Source: Cristatella mucedo (taxonomy: Eukaryota; Bryozoa; Phylactolaemata; Cristatellidae). From it: a stretch of DNA of 64,000 bases. The DNA is taken from positions 5,202,501 to 5,266,500 of the forward strand of contig WPIO01000003.1 in NCBI GenBank assembly GCA_009760855.2, read 5' to 3'. Position numbers and translations under genes: made by a program. Positions 1 through 10,377 of the stretch are shown here, in pieces. The notes under the pieces are model-generated. The model was not told the DNA's origin. It was given only the letters and a program-made list of their open reading frames with translations, and searched no databases. The first letter of the stretch is position 1; the number at the start of each line of letters is the position of its first letter.

Positions 1-808
1 ATTATCCGATCGCGCCCGCAGCGAAGCTGCTTATGCTCGCCTCCCTTCCTCCTCCTGCCACTGCTGGATTCGAGCAGACGGTGGCTTTGACAAAGCTCTC
101 AATGCCCACCGACGAGCCAAGAAAAGCCAGGTGCTGGACTGTGGACGGAGTGCCGCTAAGTAGGAGACGGCGAACGGCTCAATCCCCCTCCAGTCTGCAA
201 ATTTACTGCCCAGGCGGCGCTCGCGGAGTAACTTAGCCGCGCCGCCACGCTAATCGATTTCGCTGAGGCCGGTCAGCATTGGCGCGAGGCGACGCTACCT
301 CGGAGCCGCTAGGCACCGCCATCTCGCGCGGCGGCTCGAAGCCTGCGCCGGAGCGATTTCGCGGGCAGGGGCGAAGAAATGGCGGGCGAACTATGCGCAC
401 GCAGCCGGCCACCATCGATCGATGGGCGCGCCGACACAATCGAACTCGGTCGCAGCTTCCAGCTGTCGCTCGCTCGCTCGCCCGCCGGCTGTTGCGAGAG
501 ATTGCAGAGGGCACTTGCTGGCGCCGCGGAGCGAAACTGAGCTTAGCCCAGTGCATCGCCGCAGAAGCGGCGGCCAGCGCGGCGGCGACAGCAACCGACG
601 CTCGAGGACCGGGCCGCCGCCGCCGGCGGTGCGGCGCCGGTCGCGAGACCGCGACGGCTGGCCAAAGCCGCTTTGGGTGGTCATCGCAGCTGGAAGGAGC
701 GGCTGGTGAAGGACGCCTGGTTGCGCGTCGCCTGCCTGAGACATCCGCCAGTGGGGGCTCAACGCCCAACGTTGCTGATCGTTTTCGCGAGGCTCCCGTT
801 TCGAGGTC

Positions 809-810
<2 letters not shown>

Positions 811-842
<32 letters not shown>

Positions 843-843
843 G
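811..843. repeat. (GCC)n trinucleotide microsatellite
   Basis: Eleven or so uninterrupted GCC units in a GC-rich setting. The neighbouring frames read poly-Ala, poly-Arg or poly-Gly depending on phase, so I do not treat it as coding. Confidence 0.95.
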
Positions 844-1552
844 GCAGGTGGCCCAGCCGGCTGGCGGCGAGTGGCTGCGGGGTAGTAGCTCCCTTAGCGC
901 CTACCTCGGCTCTAACCTTGGCGTTAAGCTCGACGACACTCGACCTCGACGCTAATCCGGTCGCTTAACTTGACACACCGTAACGATGCGCTCTTGGAGT
1001 CTATAAGCTCTGTCAGTATGTCTTTCAGACTGGGCGAGTTCGGCTCTCAACTTCTCGTTTAAAACAAAATGAAATCAACACTAGTCGACAGATAGTGCGG
1101 CATCAGATTGTTGCCAAACCCGCGCTAAGATGCTGAGTGAGTCTCGGAGCTGCGAGCGATGTTCGCTTCCGCCCGCCGCCGATGCCTCCGCTGTAATTAC
1201 CGCAAAGTGGCACCATCACGCCAGCCGAACGGTGCGATCTGGTTATGTTTGTGCGAGCAGTCGCGCACAGATCAAGACGGCTCAGGCAGATGCCGTTTAT
1301 TTCGGAACCACGGAACCGGGCAGCTTGGCCCGCACGCGGGCCTGCAAGCAACTGCTGCAAGTGGGTCCGTTGTTCTCACCCCAGTGGCCTCGGCCGGACT
1401 GGTCAGCTGTCGCGGTACAGCTGACCCAACAGATTTGATTGGTCAAAGCGTGAGGAGAAATAGCTCAGGAAAAATTCTTTCTTCGTTGCCTCTCGGTTTC
1501 TGTCTTTCTCTGGCTCTCTCTGTCTGACTCTCTGCCTCTGTCTTTCTGTCTC

Positions 1553-1708
<156 letters not shown>

Positions 1709-2735
1709 ACTGTGGTCATTTGTGACAGCCGCATTAACTTGAGCTGGTGGCTGGGCGCCGGGAGCAGCCGGCGACCGGGCCGACCAAGCGGCCGGGGCGC
1801 CGGCACGGCGGATGGGCTGCGAAGAGTAGGACAACGCACGAGCTGCACAGGCTCCGCCGGCCGCCGCCGGCGGCGCAGCAGCCGCCGGCGGCGGCCGGCG
1901 GGGCCCTTTCGCCGCTGTATTAGCACGATATAAACAGACTGTTGCGGGTTGGAAGTGAAATGGCACTTGTGTTTACGGGAAGGTAGCAATTATGCAACGA
2001 CGCTATAAATATGAGCCCTGGCACTCTGGCGGCTTGCACCAGATGATGCTCGGCTCCGTCGCACCCCGCTCCGCCCACGCCCCGTTCGCCGGCTCCGCTC
2101 CGCCCCGATGCCGGAAGAGAGCTGCGGCAGCTAGAGCGAGCGGGCGACCAAGAGGCAGCCACCGGCCGCAGCAACCGCGGGCGTGCAGTCGGCTATCGGG
2201 CCTATATTCGAGAAGAGATAACGCGGCAGCGGAGGCAGGCCCTGCGCGCCGTCGATCGCCACTTGTCCAGAGCAAATAGGCAGATCGGCCGGCGCGAGTG
2301 GGCTATGCGGCTGCTGACATATCGAGCAGCTGTCATCGTCGCTGCGGCTCGGACTGACCGCGCGGCCGCCGCCGGCCGCCGCCGCCGCATCACCATCAGC
2401 GCCACGAGTCGCACCGAGCGGCCGTCTTACCCTTGGTTAGTACTGCGGCGGCGCGCAGCGGCGGCGGCGGCGCAGCCGTCCGTCGGCTGCCGTGCATCCT
2501 CCCCCATCATCGCCACGTCGGATGCGGCGGCGGGTCAGGGACGTCGTCGCAGGGAAATTTCGCGAGCGCCAGCTGCACGAAAGCCGTGCCCCTTGCTCGA
2601 GCAGTAGTTGGGCGTGGCTGTCACCGCCGTCGCTTTGCAAAGATCGCGTTGACATCAGTCGCCGCCGGTGACGCTTTCAAGCGTGAGCGAGCATTCGTGC
2701 TTTGAGTGGCATCGTTTGGGCTTCAGCCTGCCGCT

Positions 2736-2737
<2 letters not shown>

Positions 2738-2809
<72 letters not shown>
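2738..2809. repeat. Compound (CT)n-(TA)n microsatellite ahead of the receptor gene
   Basis: A pure CT tract runs directly into a pure TA tract, ending about 160 bases upstream of the receptor start codon. It is followed by a second pyrimidine-rich stretch ending in CAGCAG near 2860, which resembles a 3' splice site. If the receptor has a 5' UTR intron, this tract could lie in it. That is inference. Confidence 0.95.
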
Positions 2810-2811
<2 letters not shown>

Positions 2812-2967
2812 TTCCCCTCTCTCTTGCTTTGCTCCTCTCCCTCCCCCGCCCTGTCAGCAGCTCCACCGGCGGCGAGCGAACGGCGAGGCGATGTGCGTGC
2901 GGTCGGCTAGCGGCCCGCGTGCCGGGAGTCGGGCGCAGGTCGTGCACTGCTCCGTCGCTTTCGCCAG

Positions 2968-4410
2968 ATGGAGACGCGATGGTCGTTGTCCACGCACGAC
3001 ATCACGGGCGTCCCACTGTCGCCACTATGGGCCGGCGAATCGCTCGACGAATCGCACGCTCGCCCCAAAGACTCAGCGACGGCGGCAGAGGCAGCTGCGA
3101 CGACGGTGCTTTGGAACGACACTGCTAATGCAACGGACCTGTCGGCGGTGCCGCTTGATGCCAACGTTGCTCTGATAGTGCTCAAGGGATTCGTCATGGC
3201 GGCGATCACGCTGGCGACCCTGCTCGGCAACGTCATGGTGATCGTCAGCGTGTGCAAGTTTCGCTACCTGCGCGTCATGAACAACTACTTCATCGTGTCG
3301 CTCGCCGTCGCCGACCTGCTCGTCGGCAGCGTCGTCATGCCGTTCAACATGTACAATCAGCTCGTGTCGCTGCGCTGGGACTTCGGCCGCGTCGTCTGCG
3401 ATATATTCAACGCCAACGACGTCTGGTTCACGACGGCGAGCGTGCTCCACCTCGGATTCATCAGCATCGACCGCTACATGGCCATCATGAGCCCGTTCAG
3501 CTACGAGAAGCGCATGAGCCGGCGGCGTGTGTTCGCCATGATCGCCGTCACCTGGATTCTGTCCCTGCTGCTGTCGTACGCGCCCGTGTTTAGCGGCCTC
3601 TACACAACCGCCGAGCACTTGGAAAAGATACGCGCCGACCCGCGTTTGTGCGACTTCAAGGTGAGCGCGCCGTACGCCTTCGTTTCGTCGAGCATCTCGT
3701 TCTGGATCCCGTGCGCCACCATGATCGCCACGTACCAGAAGATACTTCGCGAGGCCATGGCGCAGGAGCGGCACATTCGGGCACTGCAGGTCCACTCGGC
3801 CGACGACGGCTCGGCCGTCGTGCCCAACGGCACCGGCGGCGGCGCCGGCGGCGCGAGCGGCGCTCAGGATAGCGGCGACGAGGACGACGAGGTGGCGTCG
3901 ACGGCTGGCCGGCACGCTGGTCGGGGAGGCGGCAAGCGAGGCAAAGGGAGCAGCGGCGGCGGCGTTGCGACATCGTCGCTATCGCACGCCCTCAGGGCGC
4001 TGCTGCGGCGCGATTCGAAGCAGGCGCGAAAGCTGCGGCGCGAGCACCGCGCCGCCAAGACGCTGGGCCTCATAATGGGCGTTTTCGTGCTGTGCTACCT
4101 GCCCTTCTTCACGTGGTACACGCTGAGCTTCGGCGTGTGCCCGGGCCGCTGCGCCATCGAGGAGGCCTACGTGTCCGTGCTGTTCTGGCTCGGATACGCC
4201 AACTCGTGCGCGAATCCGCTCGTCTACGCCTTTTACAACAAGGACTTTCAGGTCGCCTTCCGGAAGCTGCTGTTCGCGCGAGGCCTATCAAACGCGAAGA
4301 AGTTCTCCGTGTCCGAAGACGGCGCAGACGCCGCAGCCGCCGGCGGCGGTGGTGGAGGACACGCCGCCGAGAGACGCAGCTCGCCGCTTGACTGGCAGGC
4401 GTCGTCGTAG
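2968..4410 (+). CDS. Class A aminergic GPCR, beta-adrenergic-like octopamine receptor type
   Basis: A 480-residue seven-helix receptor in one uninterrupted exon. It should sit in the plasma membrane, bind a biogenic amine (octopamine is the best guess) and signal through a G protein. N50 and N54 are glycosylation sequons before TM1 (about 70-95). N88 (1.50), D116 (2.50), the C144-C228 disulfide pair, amine-binding D151 (3.32), D168-R169-Y170, S240/S241/S244 in TM5, P379 (6.50) and N416-P417-x-x-Y420 are all present. The TM5 block SSSISFWIPC and the EHRAAKTLGLIMG block before TM6 are what I recall from insect Oct-beta receptors. ICL3 (about 260-363) is long and Gly/Ala/Ser-rich, and the tail has a Gly run. 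Position 6.48 is Tyr377 instead of the usual Trp. Start: the frame is closed by TAG at 2908 and no earlier ATG intervenes. The CTCCGTCGCTTTCGCCAG just before the ATG looks like a splice acceptor, so a noncoding upstream exon is possible. Third positions are strongly G/C. The exact ligand is uncertain. Confidence 0.9.
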   Translation: METRWSLSTHDITGVPLSPLWAGESLDESHARPKDSATAAEAAATTVLWNDTANATDLSAVPLDANVALIVLKGFVMAAITLATLLGNVMVIVSVCKFRYLRVMNNYFIVSLAVADLLVGSVVMPFNMYNQLVSLRWDFGRVVCDIFNANDVWFTTASVLHLGFISIDRYMAIMSPFSYEKRMSRRRVFAMIAVTWILSLLLSYAPVFSGLYTTAEHLEKIRADPRLCDFKVSAPYAFVSSSISFWIPCATMIATYQKILREAMAQERHIRALQVHSADDGSAVVPNGTGGGAGGASGAQDSGDEDDEVASTAGRHAGRGGGKRGKGSSGGGVATSSLSHALRALLRRDSKQARKLRREHRAAKTLGLIMGVFVLCYLPFFTWYTLSFGVCPGRCAIEEAYVSVLFWLGYANSCANPLVYAFYNKDFQVAFRKLLFARGLSNAKKFSVSEDGADAAAAGGGGGGHAAERRSSPLDWQASS

Positions 4411-5560
4411 CGACGGGCGGCTACCGGTTCGGGACCCCGGGTCGCCGCGGCGCCAGCCAGGACGCTAGAGCACTTCGTTATCGCCACGAGCCACTTGTGA
4501 AAGCGGAAAGCGGAGAGCGGAAAGCAGCGTTCTCGGATCAGTTCTCGCCGCCGCCCGCTCGCCGGCGCCGAGTTGCTGGCGCTGGTACGGCTGCGCCGGG
4601 CGACGCTCGCCAAAAAGCCGGAAGCCGAAGACGGATCTCTTTGGCGAGCCGCTCTGGAAAGATTCCAGAATGCCCTCTCGTCGGCCGTGGCTGGCCGCCG
4701 GCCCGAGATCGAGGGCCGCCATTGGAAGCCAGCGGCGGCGTCTGGGTCGTCCGGAGAGAGGGAGAGAGAGAGAGAGGGAGAGAGAGAGAGAGAGAGAGGT
4801 GCCGCAGATAGTCACCACCGTTGCGGCCTCAGGGTGAGCAGTGTCCAGAAAGACATGCCGTGGCGGCTTTGGCGGCCACTGCTACTAGGCAGCAGTCGGC
4901 TCTATGCAAGAGATGCGTAGCATAATCGAGGACCCGGTGACGCACGCTCTTCGCACATGTCGACGCGAAAATGGCCGCGAGCTTCTGAAATAAGTTGTCA
5001 CGCGCCGTGCGGGCGCTCAACGAGCGACTCTTCACTTTGAGACGCCCGCTTTTCGCTACTGCGGGGCGACCACTCGCGCTCGCGAGCGCAGCAAATCCGC
5101 TAGAGCCTGAGCAGTTCCCGCCGAAGAGCGAACGCCACGCACACGCGTCCTCGAAGCGTGGCAAGGAATTTCTCTTGGCCGCTCGCAACGACCCGGATGC
5201 GATGCGCCAGGCGGCGGCTGGCCGAGCGGCCCCTGCAAGCGAAGAAGGGCGAAATCGTCGGAATGCAACTCGCCTGCAGTCGGGGGCGCGACGCTCGCTC
5301 CTTGCACTTTGGGTACTAGGCTGGCGGCTTTCCGCGGCGGACGCTTCTCCGCTGGGCAAAGTCTCGGCCGACGTTGGCGCGAGCGACACGCGAGGTGTTC
5401 GGTGAATGCGAGGCCAGTGCTCTTAGCTGGCTGGGCGCCTTGCGCGAGGCAGGGGCCTTTAGTGCGGCCACGACGCTTCCCGGCAGCAACATCACGCGAC
5501 TGGCAGCCACAGGGCGCCGTCCTCCTTTCGATGCAAACCATTGCGATCAATTGCCACACC
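4411..5560. other. GC-rich region downstream of the receptor; no gene seen
   Basis: This stretch stays GC- and CpG-rich for about 1.1 kb and includes a GA microsatellite near 4757-4799. It probably holds the receptor 3' untranslated region. No clear polyadenylation signal was picked out before the AT-rich repeat tail that begins near 5563. Open frames here are short and overlap in several phases. Confidence 0.4.
4757..4799. repeat. (GA)n microsatellite
   Basis: GA-rich tract with a few GGGA interruptions, downstream of the receptor stop codon. Confidence 0.9.
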
Positions 5561-5562
5561 TT

Positions 5563-5700
5563 ATGATAATGATGATAATAATAATAATAATAATAATGAT
5601 AATGCACTTGATAAAGCGCCCTCACAGAACTCAATCTCTTTCTAGGCGCTTTACATTTGCTGCGAAGGGGAACTTCCTAAAACGTGTAATATCAGCGGGA
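5563..5700 (-). mobile_element. L2-type LINE 3' end fragment
   Basis: Reading the minus strand, it ends with the shared L2 3' signature: GCAAATGTAAAGCGCCTAG, AGAGATTGAGTTCT, GGGCGCTTTATCAAGTGCA, then an ATT-type repeat tail. The same signature ends the RT-coding element at 8.1-10.2 kb, which fixes the family. Only the last 100-140 bases remain. Confidence 0.9.
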
Positions 5701-5828
5701 AATACCGGTGAGTAAATGTAGCGAATATAAATGTGAATATAATAAAAAATAACATAAAATATAGAAATACAGCGAATTCGTGGCGGCAGCACGGAACGGG
5801 ATGCACCTTTTCGTCAGCCTTGAGAACT

Positions 5829-6012
5829 AAATAAATAAAATAAATCCTAGCTGATTAAACAGACTCTTTTCGTATAGCGACAGAAGAGCCTTTACGGCTA
5901 TCACCACAGCTTGCAGTGGCAATAAAGGATCGCCCACCACAGGAATTGTACCCACGACCTCGGGACCGAGGTCGTGAAAGCATTAAGCGAGCACCTCAAC
6001 AGCGCTGCCCAT
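5829..6012 (-). mobile_element. tRNA-derived SINE, class A
   Basis: On the minus strand this reads a tRNA-like head with a B-box-like block (degenerate here), then the conserved body with GGCGATCCTTTATTGCC, a GTGGTGATAGCCGTAAAGG block, a CGCTATAC block and an AAACAG/AGCTAGGATTTATTTATTT tail. The same body recurs at eight other places in the window. The head is partly decayed. Confidence 0.85.
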
Positions 6013-7881
6013 AGATATGCGCTCTGGAAACTTGTCAATTGGCGACGAATATAGCCGCCGCCAGATAACGCGTAGCCCCCGCATCTGGGGCTAAGTCCAC
6101 ACTCGCCCCCAACCACACCCCCCTCTGCGTGTAGCTATATACGCAAGACCTCCACTTGTTAGCTTTCACCAGCTAGTCCCGCGCTTGGACTTTTTTGCGA
6201 TCTTGCTCTCCTCCATCGTCAGAGCGGCCTGCTCGAACTGCCGCAGGGCTCGCGGCCTGCGGCTCCCAGTCTGGCCCCTCCCGCCGCCTCGGCGACTAAC
6301 TACGCTCGCTCCCAACCTAAGCGGGCCACCATCTTTCTCCGGCGAGCGCGCTCACCTCGAATCGGCTGCATGGCAGTGTGGAAGAACACGACGCTTGCAG
6401 CCTGCGAGCACTGGGTGGAGACCTCGCGAGGGCTCTCAGGCTGCCTACGAAGCCGCAAGCTCACGACCGGTGGATGGGCAGACGATGACTCGGCAGTCCT
6501 GCCCAAATCCATGCATTGGCGGCATCTGTGGGTACATCAATTTACCACAAACTGCCGCCAGCTGTCGGGCAGGTTCGGAACGAACAATGGCCCGACAGTG
6601 CGAAAAACAACGCATGCATGGAATATAAGGGTTGCCGGAGGAGTACAACGGGAGGGGAGGGAGAGAGCCCTCGACGCCGGCAGCCGTCTAGTGCGTGTAG
6701 ACTGGGCTTGGCTGGCGTTGCGTGGAATAAAGGTTTTGGTGTTGGAGCCAGCAGACTTGTTGCTCGGTCGGGCTACCCAGCCCGACGACAGGTCGTGAGG
6801 AGGGCTGTCACAGGCAGCTCAACAACTGACGCGACGGCAGCGCTGTCCCGCTGGCTGGCGCGGACGCGCCCGCCAGCGAGCCGTCCCTGCGACCGATGCG
6901 GCCGCCGCGACGAGACTGGCGAACGCGGCAGAATTTCGCGGGCCGAAAGCAGGACGCGACGCCGCAAAGACTGCCTTCGGCAGTGGCGGCAACGCCGCCC
7001 GCTACGAATCCAGGTCTAAAACGTGGCGGGGAGCGGCTATCGCTCAGTTTAGGGCTCTTCGGCGGCGGCTGTCCAGACCCGGCCCAATGCGCTACGAAGA
7101 GGCAGACGACGGAACGAGTGGCGTCGCAGCGAGGCGCCGCGGGGCGGCTGCCGATCAACCTTCGACTCGCTCGGTCTGCCCTAGTCTGGCCCTAATCTGG
7201 CCTGGCCTGGCCAGGATCTGCCCTAGTCCGACCACTGACTGTCTAAGAAGAAGAGTCCCCGCCCGAGCTAGGGCTCAACCGTATTTCTGCTATAAATACA
7301 AACACTCAGTCCGCTCTCCATCCCTGTCTCACCATTTTATTATTAGACGCAAACCCCAGCACTATCTCCCCCCTACTCCATCCGACGCTTGGTAGTCTGA
7401 TAGGGTTCGTGTATACGAAAGTGTGCGACATAGGCATCCGCATCACTCGCTAGACGGTCGCCCATCCGACTGGCAGTAGCCTACCTACTTCGCCGACACT
7501 GGCACGGCGCGATGGCGTATGCAATGCAAGCAACGAGCTTCATTGCGATCAGGCAGATGCTTGTCGTAGTCTAATGGCTCCGGTCGTAACGTCAGCGATC
7601 AACTAGTTATCATCAGAGCCAACAGGGCAACCGCGACCGCTAATAATGCCGTTTGCTTAAAGTGGGATCCTGATCGCGATTCGTCTCAAAGTCGTTGACT
7701 GAAGATAATCCTCCTGCTGCGAATACCGCATCGGCACTACACCAGCGGCAACCTGGAGGTACGGCATCAGCTCAGCAACTTGTTTGAGCCCATTCGGCTT
7801 CATTGACTTTATCAGCTTAGCTGGGTCAAGATGACACCCTGCCCCTCTATCTCCGCTATATAATCCGCCTATATCCGTATA

Positions 7882-7882
7882 A

Positions 7883-7914
<32 letters not shown>
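7882..7914. repeat. (AT)n(GT)n microsatellite
   Basis: Short compound run of ATATAT followed by GTGTGT. Confidence 0.9.
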
Positions 7915-7984
7915 ACTTGCTTCAGGGCCGAATCCTTCCAACATCACGTGCGTCGGACGGTGGCGTGTAAAAAGAGCCGGACAC

Positions 7985-7995
7985 TATAAAAAGGT
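7985..7995 (+). promoter_or_regulatory. Candidate TATA box (CTATAAAAAGG)
   Basis: A textbook TATAAAAAG is followed 25-45 bases later by TCACAGCC and TTTCAGACG, both usable as initiators, and then by a GTAAGC that resembles a 5' splice site. No downstream exon was identified. The L2 insertion at about 8138 begins about 150 bases further on. Confidence 0.3.
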
Positions 7996-8137
7996 CACGC
8001 GTCGCTCACAGCCAGAGCAAGTTTCAGACGAGTAAGCGGCTGGAGTACGGCAAAGAGCGCGTTGTCGTCACAATTCTAGTGCGTTTGCTCCCCTCTCCTT
8101 CCTTCTCACGGCACGGACTTATCATACCAATCGATCC

Positions 8138-10210
8138 TAGCAAAGGCTAAGTCTAGCTTCTATAGAAACATTGTTGAATCACAGATGCACAATCCAAAAA
8201 TGCTGATGTCGACAGTAAACCATCTCCTCAACCGTTCCCAGGTTAGCTCCTTACCTGATGATCCTTGTGATGATCTAGCCGATCGCTTCTCTCGATTCTT
8301 TGTGCAGAAGATAGACAAAATCAGGGAATCCATCACTGCGGTGACAACCTTCCCACTAGAATGCTGTTGCTCGGTTCCTGGCTGCGCCTCAATGTCTGCA
8401 TTTAAACAGGTCACTAGTGATGTAGTCCTAAAGCTCGTATCTCAATCAAAGAAGACAACAAGTCCACTGGACCCTATTCCCACTGTCCTGCTCCTACGTT
8501 GCATTGATCTGCTGCTGCCATGCATAACCAACATCATTAATATGTCATTAGCCTCAGGTCAGGTCCCAGCACCTTTCAAAAAAGTTGTAGTCAGGCCACT
8601 TCTCAAGAAAGCTACACTAGACCAAGAGAACTTAAGCAACTACCGCCCAGTCTCCCTTCTACCATTCCTATCAAAGACACTGGAACGGGTCGTGGCAGAC
8701 CAGCTGAACTCGTATGTCGAAACCTCACACCTTGCTAGTAAGTTCCAGTCTGGCTTTAGAGCTAATCACTCCACAGAGTCAGCATTGCTTCGGGCATACA
8801 ACGACCTACTTAGGAATGCAGACATGGGTAGAGTGTCTCTTCTTGTTTTGCTCGATCTTTCGGCAGCTTTTGATACCATCGATCACAAAGTACTTCTAGA
8901 GCGCCTCTCATCTCGCCTGGGCATCACTGGCACTGCTCTGCAGTGGTTCAGGTCCTATCTCAGTGGGAGACTCCAGAGTGTTGACGTGAATGGACAAAGA
9001 TCATCTGAAGTACCTCTAAAATATGGAGTACCTCAGGGCTCAGTGCTAGGTCCGGTCCTTTTCACCGTTTATACTCTCCCTCTTGCTGATGTGATTGCCA
9101 AGCACAATCTAGGCTTTCACTTCTATGCGGATGACACTCAGTTGTACCTTTGCTTTGATCCCTCCCAGCCTTCGAGCACCTCAAATTCTCTCAACTCACT
9201 TGCTGCATGCATTGATGACATCCGATCATGGATGGCAGCGAATTTTCTAAAACTAAACGATGATAAAACTAACTTACTAGTTATGGGCAAACCTAGTGTG
9301 ATTCAGAAATTGGAAAGGCTGACTCTCAAAATTGGCTCTGCCAGCATATTTCCAGTTGAATCAGCTCGAAATCTAGGTGTCATATTCCAAAGCGACCTCT
9401 CGTTAGACGACCACATCAGCTCCACAGTCAAATCAGCCTATTTTCAGCTTCATAACATTGCTAAAATTAGGGCTTGTTTAGATAAGGATACCACGTCCAA
9501 GTTGGTCCATGCATTCGTGACATCTCGTCTCGACTTCTGCAACTCACTGCTTACTGGCCTACCAGCATGTGCGATCAGGCGATTGCAGCTGGTGCAAAAC
9601 TCTGCAGCTAGGCTTGTCTGTCGTGAGCGTCGCAGTTGCCACATTACTCCACTTCTCGCCGACCTGCACTGGTTACCAGTCAAGCAACGGATTGACTTCA
9701 AGGTTTTGTCGCTCACTTTTAGGTCTCTTCATTCTATGGCTCCAGCCTATCTTTCAGAGATACTACCCCATCAGGCAAAGCATCGTACCACTCGCTTTTC
9801 GGAATCCAACAGTCTAGAAATACCTCGTACAAACCTTAAATCCTTTGGAGACCGTGCATTTAGCTCGTATGCTCCCACAGCCTGGAACTCCCTCCCGACC
9901 TGCATCAGAACATCCCCTGACCTGACCACATTTAAAAGAAACTTAAAAACATACCTATTTAGGACAGCATTTAGTGGGTCCTTGTGATTCGTCCTCGATG
10001 TGCTTATGCGTGCTGACACTGTTCATGCTGCCAATAACCACATTTGCATGCTGACCCTGTGCATGTAACCCCTAACCATGTTATTCATTTTGTTTGTTTT
10101 TCAAGCATGATTTTACTTACTATTCTATTGCGTATCACTTTGCAGCAAATGTAAAGCGCCTAGAAAGAGATTAAGTTCTCTGAGGGCGCTTTATCAAGTG
10201 CAATATTATT
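8138..10210 (+). mobile_element. L2/CR1-superfamily LINE, 5' truncated, reverse transcriptase frame intact
   Basis: The element starts inside the linker between the endonuclease and RT domains (the frame is open from about 8140, codons AKAKSSFYRN, before the first ATG at 8185). It ends at the family 3' signature and ATT-type tail. The upstream endonuclease and any ORF1 are missing, the usual result of incomplete target-primed reverse transcription. The clean frame makes this the youngest LINE copy in the window and a good reference for the decayed copies. It lacks the full pol, so it should not move on its own. Confidence 0.9.
8185..9987 (+). CDS. LINE reverse transcriptase (pol, N-terminally truncated)
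   Basis: 600 codons without a stop. It would synthesise cDNA from the LINE RNA at a nicked chromosomal target. RT motifs appear in order: LLDLSAAFDTIDH (about 222-234, motif A), PQGSVLGPVLF (about 283-293, motif B), FYADDTQLYL (313-322, catalytic YADD, motif C) and LNDDKTNLLVMG (about 356-367, motif D). The C-terminal block with LHWLPVKQRIDFKVLSL, HRTTRFSES and FGDRAFSSYAPTAWNSLP is the usual CR1/L2 thumb and connection region. The 8185 ATG is simply the first Met of the truncated frame and not a natural start. The endonuclease domain is absent. Confidence 0.9.
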   Translation: MHNPKMLMSTVNHLLNRSQVSSLPDDPCDDLADRFSRFFVQKIDKIRESITAVTTFPLECCCSVPGCASMSAFKQVTSDVVLKLVSQSKKTTSPLDPIPTVLLLRCIDLLLPCITNIINMSLASGQVPAPFKKVVVRPLLKKATLDQENLSNYRPVSLLPFLSKTLERVVADQLNSYVETSHLASKFQSGFRANHSTESALLRAYNDLLRNADMGRVSLLVLLDLSAAFDTIDHKVLLERLSSRLGITGTALQWFRSYLSGRLQSVDVNGQRSSEVPLKYGVPQGSVLGPVLFTVYTLPLADVIAKHNLGFHFYADDTQLYLCFDPSQPSSTSNSLNSLAACIDDIRSWMAANFLKLNDDKTNLLVMGKPSVIQKLERLTLKIGSASIFPVESARNLGVIFQSDLSLDDHISSTVKSAYFQLHNIAKIRACLDKDTTSKLVHAFVTSRLDFCNSLLTGLPACAIRRLQLVQNSAARLVCRERRSCHITPLLADLHWLPVKQRIDFKVLSLTFRSLHSMAPAYLSEILPHQAKHRTTRFSESNSLEIPRTNLKSFGDRAFSSYAPTAWNSLPTCIRTSPDLTTFKRNLKTYLFRTAFSGSL

Positions 10211-10377
10211 CGATCGTGCATTCTCCTTCACTTCTAATCACGTCATGCTTGATGAATTTTTGCATTCTACTACTATTCATTTGACAATTCTCTACAGCAT
10301 ATGTAAGGTGCCTTGAAAGAGATCTACTTCTCTGAGGGCACGATGCGAATGTATTCTCATAATATTATTATTATTAC
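10211..10377 (+). mobile_element. Second L2 3' tail fragment
   Basis: Another copy of the L2 terminal block (ACAGCATATGTAAGGTGCC, AAAGAGAT, TCTGAGGGCACGATGCGAATG, ATTATTATT) follows directly after the first tail. It is more diverged than its neighbour, so it is probably an older copy into whose edge the young element inserted. Confidence 0.75.

Larger units (their letters stand above)
6013..8137. other. Unassigned GC-rich noncoding region
   Basis: No protein domain was recognised on either strand. It contains AATAAA at about 6726, a TATAAATA at about 7291, a TA/TG microsatellite near 7882-7914 and the TATA box at 7985 listed separately. Mixed promoter-like and polyadenylation-like signals could reflect old LTR sequence or a short noncoding gene. 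I could not decide. Confidence 0.3.

Noticed and set aside
279-968. Overlapping long frames on both strands near the left edge
   Set aside because: Frames open in several phases at once because the sequence is GC-rich and stop codons are rare. Arg/Ala/Pro-rich products with no domain.
3073-3915. 280-codon minus-strand frame opposite the receptor
   Set aside because: Shadow of a GC3-rich gene; the + strand product has a full set of GPCR motifs.
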